28,116 bases of DNA. It comes from Hymenopellis radicata (taxonomy: Eukaryota > Basidiomycota > Agaricomycetes > Agaricales > Physalacriaceae). The stretch lies in assembly GCA_015501595.1 (NCBI GenBank), contig JADNRX010000643.1, positions 1 to 28,116 on the forward strand, written 5' to 3'. Below are positions 21,084-28,116 of the stretch, one piece after another. How positions within the stretch are numbered: the first letter of the stretch is position 1; every line of letters starts with the position of its first letter. The translations under genes and the position numbers were made by a program. The notes beneath the pieces are model-generated. The model saw only the letters and a program-made list of their open reading frames with translations, searched no databases and was not told where the DNA came from.

Positions 21084-22826
21084 TTAAGCAGATATGGCTA
21101 GTACGATGATCTTGTCTTTCCCAGCCCTCAACACCATGACACGCCCATCGAGAAGAACATCTCGGGAGGCGACGTGTTGTGGGTCTGGCACAATGGTGTC
21201 ATTCAAGTACAACCCCTGCGCCTGTATGAGCTGGCGTGCCGCGGCTGTTCACTCTTTGTCAGTGACATGCAAGGACGGAAAGAGGCGCATACGAACAATT
21301 TGACGTTACCAGACCGTATCTGGCTGCCAGCTTCCCAACGGGAGTAGAAAAGATAGTTTCCTCATCGCAGTGATGTAATCGCTGGTCGCCTTCGAAAGTC
21401 TTGAGGATAGTGTTGGCGTCCATGCCTTTGAATCTGTCTCGGCGTGAGTTGAAAAGAGCCTCGGTCTTTGCAACAGCCTGCTCGACGGCCTCCTCTGAGT
21501 ACATTGGTAAGCATATGGGGCGAGGAGAAAACTGTGGCGACATACTGCCATGGATCAATTCCGTTACTTCTGCGGCCAATAGTTTTTGAGCGCTTCTTTT
21601 TTCAGGTCTCGCCTGAGACCGTATCAGTCTTCGTATAGAGGAAGGAGTAGGTGAAGATGAACCTCATGTTCTTGAACGATTTCATCTATATGTGATAGAG
21701 GTAATAGAGTGAACACCTTGAGTAGTGTCTCCACATCTGCGTCCTCGACTTTCACAAAGTACTATACACAAAGTTAGAGCCCTGGAGGAGCTATCAGGAA
21801 GAGACTCACTTGGTAAAAGTCGAATATACTTGTCAGATCTGGCTTGAGCCAGACAGCATTACCAGCACTCTTTCCAAACTTTGCACCGGACGATGTCGTG
21901 AGGAGCGGAGTTGTTACACCAAACGGCTCAGGAGCGGGCGTTTGTAGAGATGCATTCAGACTTCTGATGAACTCGACGCCTGCGACGATGTTTCCCCACT
22001 GGTCCGAGCCACCGACTTGTATCCGGCATCCGTGATGTTTGTTGAGATAATAAAAGTCGTATCCCTGGAGTAGCTGATAGGTGAACTCGGTGAAGGACAT
22101 GCCTTGATTTGATTCCAAACGTGAGCGAACGCTATACAGTCAAGTTGGTAAAGAGAATAATGACGGGATCAGTGTCATACCTTTCTCGAGCCAACATTGT
22201 ATTCACCCTCGCGTGAACGCCGACTTGCTGCAGAAAGTCGAGCAGTTTGAAGTTTTCATACCAAGATAGATTACTCTTAACGTCAATCTCGTCCCGGATG
22301 GGAGAGAAACCACGTTTCGACGCGTACGCCGACGCGCCTCGGAAGAATTGCTTGACGCCGTCTGTAAGCTGCAGAACATTGTGTTCTACTTGTCGTATAT
22401 CTGCCGGCGAGCGCTCCTTGGTTCTTCCGGATGGATCGCCTACGCGTCCTGTTGCGCCGCCTATCTAAGTGACTATTACCGCGACGGCGGGGGCATGCAA
22501 GAGAGGTTGCGCACGAGAGGAATGGTTTTATGACCGTGTAGTTCAAAGTGCAGTAGACACATGAGAGGGAAAAGATGGCCTATATGCAGAGCGGGTGCGG
22601 TAGGGTCTATTCCGGAGTACACAGTCTGAGGCGAGGACTGTAAAGCATCGGCGAGTTCATGCTGCCTACAGGTTTTGTTGAGTCAGTGTAGCTTGATTAG
22701 GAACGTAACGGACTTTGTCGTTTGATGAATGAAACCTCGATCATTCAGGTCCTGAAGAAGCGTTGAGAGACGCCTTGTCGACAGAGTTCGCGTTGCAAAC
22801 TGTCTTGACACATGATGGAAAAGCAT
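21084..22826 (-). CDS. MSY1: Mitochondrial tyrosyl-tRNA synthetase
   Basis: Class I aminoacyl-tRNA synthetase charging mitochondrial tRNA-Tyr. The start at 22826 ([20 protein letters not shown]) looks like a mitochondrial presequence: basic, Ser/Thr-rich, no acidic residues. Landmarks: [17 protein letters not shown] with the HIGH motif (about 22565-22615), [20 protein letters not shown] (about 22420-22480), [16 protein letters not shown] (about 22045-22095), [12 protein letters not shown] (about 21985-22020), and the KMSKS-equivalent KFGKS in [10 protein letters not shown] (about 21855-21890). The tail [20 protein letters not shown] and [18 protein letters not shown] resembles the C-terminal S4-like RNA-binding part. 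Stop TAA 21084-21086. Several short introns (for example near 21300, 21600-21770, 22120-22190) interrupt it. An upstream in-frame ATG at 22985 exists but would overlap the divergent gene. Confidence 0.92.
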
Positions 22827-22854
22827 GAAGAGTTCTGCGATCACATGACGCCTC

Positions 22855-23863
22855 TTGCCTCCTACTTCCATGAAAGCCCGGTTTCGCGCCCTTCTGTCCT
22901 CTACCACCGTGCCAAATGCTCTCTTGTCTGCCGCCATTATTTGTATGGTCGTCGCCGGTGTACGCAGGCATCGTCTAGGTCGCACCCAACGCGCGGTTTT
23001 AGCTCTATCGCCTGCGCTGTGTGTCAGCGCCGCCGCCTATCACTATGCCGCCCATCTGTCTGCAGAGTCCAATATTTGCACGGTGTGGAAGAAGTTCTCC
23101 AGGCTGGCCAAGGTCAAACAGGTAGGAAAGCAGTTTATCCATACCACTACCCACTTGATGTCACTAGAAATTGGCAGCAAATCGAAAGATTACTATTTGC
23201 TACGAAACTATATCATCTATCCATTCGTCAAGATACGAGCGTCGTGGCATGTCCATCTTCAGACCGAACAGAGTCAACGACAAATTCTACGCCTGGTGCT
23301 TGTCCATGACGCAACCAACGCCGCCTTCTTCTCCGATTCATATGTCTACCTCATTAGTCCTCTGGTTATCCTCATTAACACGGAGTCGACCCAAGCATTC
23401 TCCTCTCGATCCCAAAGCTCCTTCTTTTGCGCCCAAAATTCTCCAAGATAAAAACATAAACATCCTTTCTTCGGAAAGAGGAAAAAAGACAACAACATTC
23501 GTGCCATCCCGATCGACTACTAGAGCTGAAAACATCATTGTCCTCTCTTCGGAGAGAGTAAAGAAAACTAGGGCTGGCATGACATTACAATCGCCGAGAT
23601 TTCACTACTCGCACACTCAGAGCCCGCACTTGACGCATTCCTATCCTCCTCTTCTTACCGCAGGCTTCGAGAATTCGCCATGGTTCATTCCTCCTGCGGA
23701 GCCTACTCCCTTGCGTATCGTTTACCCGACCAGCAGACGAGCACGCTCTCTTGAAAGAAGAGAAGCCGGTTATGCTCCAGGTCCTGCCCGCACGCCTATG
23801 GTTCCCGGATCTCGTCGATGGCGAGCAGCTCAGAAACAGACTTCTGGACGAACACGCCTTTGA
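22855..23863 (+). CDS. Unrecognised protein, two possible N-terminal membrane segments
   Basis: Not recognised. An ATG at 22855 or 22870 opens a frame with two hydrophobic stretches, VPNALLSAAIICMVVAGV (about 22905-22960) and AVLALSPALCVSAAAYHYAA (about 22994-23053), joined by a basic loop (RRHRLGRTQR). Downstream the likely coding frame changes (GVEEVLQAGQGQTGRKAVYP, about 23080-23140) and ends in a basic, Pro/Ser-rich frame closing at TGA 23861-23863. That last part has a direct repeat: NINILSSERGKKT (about 23454-23492) and NIIVLSSERVKKT (about 23533-23571). Introns or missing bases must join these parts; I could not fix the structure. Only 28 bp separate its start from that of the synthetase gene, so the two probably share a divergent promoter. 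Confidence 0.45.
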
Positions 23864-24044
23864 TCACCTCCTTACTCCATTTTCGTATTCCCTTCAACCT
23901 CACAAAAGCCCCGCCTTAGCTGGTGGATGAAAAACATTCATTGTACAAGCCCGATACTGTAATGCCAGGTCGTGAAACCATATTTCCTGTTAGCGTATAT
24001 CAATAGGTCCGATTTAAATATCAGAATGCTCAGAAGAGCATCAA

Positions 24045-25728
24045 TCAGTCCTCCAAGAACTTCTGAACCTGTTCCTGCACGAAAGCAGTATCCTTCGCAT
24101 TAGATCCGCCGCCAGCTAAAAGTATCTTGAGCCTCGCTAGAACGCCTTTACATCGCACGTACCCATATGACCCCAGACAGAATCGATGATCACAAGTCGC
24201 GCTTTATCTTGCATGTACGAGACCTCGACCTCACTATCCTCGGGCTGTCGTGAATTGCGACCGTTCAGTATGGATAGACTATAACCGTGAAGCGAAACCT
24301 TACTGGAAAGTACAAATCCGTCTTACAGGGCATAACGAGGCCTTTGGCCTTGATGCCCTCGAGGCACGTCTTCAGGTCCCGGCCTTGCGAGACGTCTCCC
24401 GTGTACCATGTGTCTTTGAGAGCCAACATGTCGTTAGCGTCCCAGGAGGTAAGGAAGCCTTCCTCCCATTCTTCGCGCAGGAACGAATTCAAATCGGAGT
24501 AGCTGGGAATCAACATCAAGGAGGACCCGGACGGTCGAGAGGTGGGACAGGTGGCTCACAGGCCGTCATGCAGGTACTGATGGTCTCGGAACCACTGGGC
24601 GTGGAATTAGTGAGTTACTCACACATTTGGAAGGGGCTGTTTACCGCTTGGCCGTAAGCCCACGCGCTGTAGACGCGTCCGAATGCGCGCAAGCCCTGGC
24701 TGGGGATGGTCTTGTAGTGTCCGTTCTCGAAGTCCTTGGAAGCCACGAGCGCAGCGGTGGGTCCTTCCAAGAAACTATGGTACAAGGCAAGCACGTTGAT
24801 CGAAGAGACGGAGATTAAAGCCGTGTACTGACCACTTGTTATGGGGACTCGTGCGAGCAGAACCACAGATAGAGATAAACCTAGAGAGATGATTGGTCGA
24901 CGCGTAGAGAACGAGATGATCGAGGCCGCGTCTACCGTTCTACGACGCCAGGGTAGAGGACTGCCCAATGGAAGGCCTGTGGAACATGAGCCTATGTTCC
25001 ATGACTATCACACCGAAGATACCTGCTGACCGCCCATTGAAAAACCGATCACACAGTGGACCGTAGAGATTCCGAGGTGTTTGGTGAGTACGGCATGTTG
25101 GGCATGTCTGGCAGCAGTCAAGAAAAGAAGGTAGTATTTTTGGGGGTATAAACTTACATGTTATCTTGGTACGAGACCGCAGGGAAATACGGGCCATTGT
25201 ACGGAGCCGGCTATAGATAGTACGGTTGAGAAGATCCTGCGGTAACGAGGAGTAGTATAATCGGACGTACGGTATTGGATGGCGATGAGGACTAGCGCGG
25301 TGTGCCGCAACGCAAAGATCTACGATTGAGGCCGAAGAGGATATCAAGGAATCAACTGCTCACCTCGCCGTTAGCGAACAAGGCAAATGTAACGATAAAG
25401 TATTTGCGCGGGTCCAGGGCCTGATCAGAGAATGAATGTATAGCGAGTTGACTGGGACAGACAGAACGAGAGAGCTTGCTTTGTTCTCTCCTACCATGTA
25501 GGACTGATCTAGATTCAGAAGCAAGTAGAGTACGTTAGAAGGGGCCCAGAGGATGCACGGCTGCTGACTTGAGAGCTTGGCGCCATAGCAGGTGGGAAAG
25601 ACGATACAAGGATTGGCAGGATCCCCATATGTACAATATGCGGTAACGGCGTCTGGCAGAACGCCACCAAGAACCGGGAAGCGGCCATGATGGTAAAGCT
25701 GCGGTTTGTGGGGGGCGGCGGTAGACAT
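24045..25728 (-). CDS. MetX-like alpha/beta hydrolase (homoserine O-acetyltransferase family)
   Basis: Alpha/beta hydrolase fold protein related to homoserine O-acetyltransferases. Start ATG 25728 (MSTAAPHKPQLYHHG). Landmarks: AVTAYCTYGDPANPCIVFPT (about 25580-25645), a strand with DPRKYFIVTFALFANG (about 25370-25420), QDNIRAQHAVLTKHLGI read across an intron (about 25085-25165), the nucleophile elbow GFSMGGQQ (about 25035), DFENGHYK (about 24715-24740), RAFGRVYSAWAYGQA, WDANDMLALKDTWYTGDVS (about 24385-24445), the late acid PCKTDLYFP (about 24310-24335), and the His in DSVWGHMGTC (about 24155-24185). Ends FVQEQVQKFLED, stop 24045-24047. The Ser-Asp-His triad is complete. Whether it makes methionine precursors or is one of the many paralogues of unknown substrate in mushrooms cannot be told. 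Divergent from RPS23 across 267 bp. Confidence 0.85.
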
Positions 25729-25876
25729 GAACGACGAGTGCCAAAAGACGGGCATGGTGGGTAAGAGCAGTGTGGGTATATTGAGCTACAATAATACAGC
25801 GACAAGGATGGGAATGGAAGCCTAAACAGTTCAATAGATTCAGAATGCGATAAACCGGAGGAAAACCCGGGGTGGG

Positions 25877-25882
25877 CACGTG
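25877..25882. promoter_or_regulatory. E-box CACGTG upstream of RPS23
   Basis: CACGTG lies 114 bp before the RPS23 ATG, in the divergent promoter shared with the alpha/beta hydrolase. RPL8 also has one. The same hexamer occurs elsewhere in the window (13086, 14094, 27032) about as often as chance predicts, so its role is unproven. Confidence 0.3.
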
Positions 25883-25995
25883 AAGACCATTTTGGGCGTA
25901 CCGGGTGCTGCCGCAGCGGAGCTTGAAGTATTACAAGTGGCTGAACTCTATCGACCTTTTCTGCGTTTCACCAGCAACTACACGTCTCTTCAAGA

Positions 25996-26645
25996 ATGGG
26001 CTGTATGTCGTCGTCGTCGTCTGCGATAGCCTTGCTGACATTTTTTTGATAGCCAACAAACCTCGTGGACTGCAAGCCGCTCGTAAATTGCGGAATGACC
26101 GCCGCGAAAACCGCTGGGTGCGCAGGCATCGCATCATCAGATTTTTCCGTTCGCTGACGAGTGGGTACAGGCGGACAAGGCGTACAAAAAACGGGCCCTC
26201 GGAAACGTCTACAAGACGTCGCCCACCGGTGGTTCATCGCACGCCAAGGGAATCGTCCTCGAGAAGGTCGGTGTTGAGGCTAAGCAGCCCAACTCTGCCA
26301 TCCGGAAATGTGTCCGGGTGCAGCTTATCAAGAACGGCAAGAAGGTCACTGCTTTCGTACCCGTGAGTTGTCAGCGCCCATCGACTTTTTTTTCCCTTGA
26401 TCTTATCGTGCATACAGAATGACGGTTGCCTCAACTTTGTCGATGAGAACGATGAGGTCCTGATCTCTGGTTTCGGTCGTCGCGGCAAGGCCAAGGGTGA
26501 TATTCCCGGAGTGCGTTTCAAGGTAGTCAAGGTATCTGGCGTTGGTCTGCTTGCCCTCTGGAAAGAGAAGAAGGTTCGTTGTCTTTTGTGCCCTTACCTT
26601 CGCTACTCGCTTACCACGTATGTTCAGGAAAAGCCTCGGTCATAA
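25996..26645 (+). CDS. RPS23: 40S ribosomal protein S23 (uS12)
   Basis: Small-subunit protein at the decoding centre. Fully resolved: exons 25996-26002, 26053-26117, 26171-26362, 26418-26573 and 26628-26645, GT/AG introns of 50-55 bp, 438 nt, 145 residues, as in yeast. The first coding exon is only 7 nt (Met, Gly and one base of Ser). It reads [17 protein letters not shown], then [32 protein letters not shown] (with the conserved proline loop near the decoding site), [15 protein letters not shown], and ends WKEKKEKPRS. No frame break occurs. The gene is divergent from the alpha/beta hydrolase. Confidence 0.97.
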
Positions 26646-26858
26646 ATCTGTCGTACTTTGGTTTTTCTGCTGTCTATTCATGACCATGCTTCAATGCTCT
26701 CTCTCCCATTATGCCATGCAATTTCCTCAATACAAGTATGCGTATTCTGTTGTAATTGTACAGTTCGCATCGTAAGATAGCAACGGGCACCTCATGCGGT
26801 CTCATCTGATTGACACCTTGAGTACCTAAAAAATGATGCAAAACACAAGCAATGAACC

Positions 26859-28116
26859 ATGTCTCGTCCCTTACTGCCTCCTCGTCGTACTGTGCCAGCC
26901 GTCCCCATTCGGAACAGCGCTGACGCTGAGCAGGACGATGACGCGAAACCCATGGGTATTGCAGCGAGAATAGCCAGTCTGCAATTGGGTGCTGGCCGTC
27001 ATCCGTTAGCGAAACCGCCTCCGTCAGCACCACGTGCGAGAGCAGAGCCGCGGGAGCTCATCGCCGCTGTCGACGACGAGCAGACGACGGGTGTGCCATG
27101 TCCTACCCCAGAGGAGCTTGCTGCTCGGGGACCAGACTATATCAGACTAATCTCACGGCCCGTGCCCGCGCCACACGCAGCACCTCCTCCACCTCCCCGG
27201 CGTCTGCCGCCCAAGCCGGCTCGGCTACCCACTCCCCCTCCAGAGCCAGAGCCAGTCTACTACGACGAGGAGCCAGCAGCTAGTACCGAGTCTTGTCTGA
27301 AATGCCACGACTTTTCCTACGTAGATGCCCACGCGGCCCAGTTCCCGCGCCACACTGTACACTCTCTCGATGCGCTCGCGCACGATCTCACTGCGCCGTT
27401 TGACTCGGAGACGGAAAAGTGCAGAGCGCTCTTCACGTGGATGCACCACAACATCGCGTACGACTGTGACGCGTTTTTCTCTGGGAACCTCCGCGCCGCG
27501 AGCGCAGAGTCCACGCTCCACTCCGGGCTCGCAGTGTGCGATGGGTACGCAGGCCTGTTCGTCTACCTCGCTGAGCGCGTGGGGATACAAGCGATCAAGG
27601 TCGGCGGGCACGGGAAAGGCTTCGGATACGCCGCCCTCGCGCCCGGCTCGCCCGTCCCACCATTCCAGGGCAACCACGCGTGGAACTGCGTCCTCATGGA
27701 CGGCGACTGGCGCCTCATCGACTCCTGCTGGGGCGCCGGCGCGCTCGAGGGCGCCACGTACACGCCCCGCTTCACGCCCTCGTGGTTCGCCTCGACCCCC
27801 GCCGAATTTGGGCGCCGCCATTTCCCTGAAGATCCCGGATACCAGCTCATCGCGCCAGAAGACGGCGGTCCCATGTCCTGGGAGCAGTATATCCTCGAGC
27901 CGCAGGGGCCTGTTGTCTTCAAGGACTTTTATGAGCTCAATTTCCATCCGTATCTCATCCAGCCGCGGAGCAGTACGTGCAGGGCGGGAGCTGGGTCAGC
28001 TTTCAGATTTTCAAGGTCTTGTGAGCACATGTCGAGGGAGGAGCAGGACAACTATGTTTATTTCGTTAATTTACCGGACGGGACTAGAACGCCTCTTCGC
28101 GTCGGCGAGGAAGGTG
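26859..28116 (+). CDS. Transglutaminase-like Cyk3-type protein, 3' end outside window
   Basis: Start ATG 26859 (MSRPLLPPRRTVPAVP). The first 150 residues are Pro-rich and disordered (for example AAPPPPPRRLPPKPARLPTP, about 27178-27237). A transglutaminase-like domain follows: RALFTWMHHNIAYDCDAF (about 27424-27477), the catalytic Cys in GLAVCDGYAGLF (about 27529-27564), the His in NHAWNCVLMDG (about 27673-27705), and the Asp in WRLIDSCWGAG (about 27709-27741). This triad and order fit the Cyk3/KY group, which acts in cytokinesis in yeasts. Cyk3 usually has an N-terminal SH3 domain; none is seen, so the name is by domain only. The frame holds from 26859 to about 27970, shifts for about 45 bases (YVQGGSWVSFQIFK lies in another frame) and returns at about 28020. 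The gene runs off the window. It has no intron in this part. Confidence 0.85.
   Translation, partial: MSRPLLPPRRTVPAVPIRNSADAEQDDDAKPMGIAARIASLQLGAGRHPLAKPPPSAPRARAEPRELIAAVDDEQTTGVPCPTPEELAARGPDYIRLISRPVPAPHAAPPPPPRRLPPKPARLPTPPPEPEPVYYDEEPAASTESCLKCHDFSYVDAHAAQFPRHTVHSLDALAHDLTAPFDSETEKCRALFTWMHHNIAYDCDAFFSGNLRAASAESTLHSGLAVCDGYAGLFVYLAERVGIQAIKVGGHGKGFGYAALAPGSPVPPFQGNHAWNCVLMDGDWRLIDSCWGAGALEGATYTPRFTPSWFASTPAEFGRRHFPEDPGYQLIAPEDGGPMSWEQYILEPQGPVVFKDFYELNFHPYLIQPRSSTCRAGAGSAFRFSRSCEHMSREEQDNYVYFVNLPDGTRTPLRVGEEG

Noticed and set aside
27225..27947. 240-codon minus-strand open frame opposite the Cyk3-type gene
   Set aside because: Antisense shadow in GC-rich coding sequence; the plus strand carries the catalytic triad in order.
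1..28116. Transposon, CRISPR or secondary-metabolite cluster
   Set aside because: No transposase, integrase or reverse transcriptase motifs, no regularly spaced repeats of CRISPR size, and no synthase genes; the lone oxidase sits among housekeeping genes.

Overview
The window reads as nuclear DNA of a mushroom-forming basidiomycete (Agaricomycetes). Genes sit close together on both strands and are cut by many introns of about 45-65 bp with GT/AG ends. The gene set fits: a FunK1-type fungal protein kinase, a laccase-like multicopper oxidase, a Kre9/Knh1-like secreted protein, DASH subunit Duo1 and fungal ribosomal protein genes. I see no transposase, reverse transcriptase, CRISPR array, prophage or operon.

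Layout. 1-1598 (+): 3' part of a queuine tRNA-ribosyltransferase gene. 1643-4622 (-): DBP10 DEAD-box helicase of 60S ribosome assembly. 5159-5685 (+): small secreted Kre9-like protein with a TATA box. 5993-6869 (-): DUO1. 7185-9902 (-): secreted laccase-like multicopper oxidase. 10867-11845 (+): RPL8 (uL2), fully resolved in five exons, with an E-box and an inverted telomere-like motif upstream. 11846-13573: no gene, but degenerate ~330-360 bp tandem repeats and a strong hairpin. 13574-14058 (+): small coiled-coil protein. 14151-15991 (+): large disordered hypothetical protein. 16361-16715 (-): a serine-type tRNA gene with an intron, plus a truncated second copy 320 bp away. 16980-18180 (+): unrecognised protein. 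18374-20724 (-): FunK1 kinase. 21084-22826 (-): mitochondrial tyrosyl-tRNA synthetase. 22855-23863 (+): unrecognised, possibly membrane protein. 24045-25728 (-): MetX-like alpha/beta hydrolase. 25996-26645 (+): RPS23 (uS12), fully resolved in five exons, the first only 7 nt. 26859-end (+): transglutaminase-like Cyk3-type protein, cut by the window edge.

Most genes are housekeeping: translation (RPL8, RPS23, mitochondrial TyrRS, tRNA, tRNA queuosine modification, DBP10), kinetochore (DUO1) and cytokinesis (Cyk3-like). Three look outward (Kre9-like protein, multicopper oxidase) or lineage-specific (FunK1).

The most important caution is that many conserved genes change reading frame in the middle of well-known motifs. 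In nearly every case I could resolve, adding one base restores the family sequence. This looks more like deletion errors in the assembly than decay of several essential genes, so frameshifted genes are called CDS, with the breaks described. The best biological leads are the tRNA with a serine-type body but an AGG-reading anticodon loop, the E-box plus telomere-like motif upstream of RPL8, and the repeat/hairpin block at 12.2-13.4 kb. I found no clear evidence of a wholly new system.
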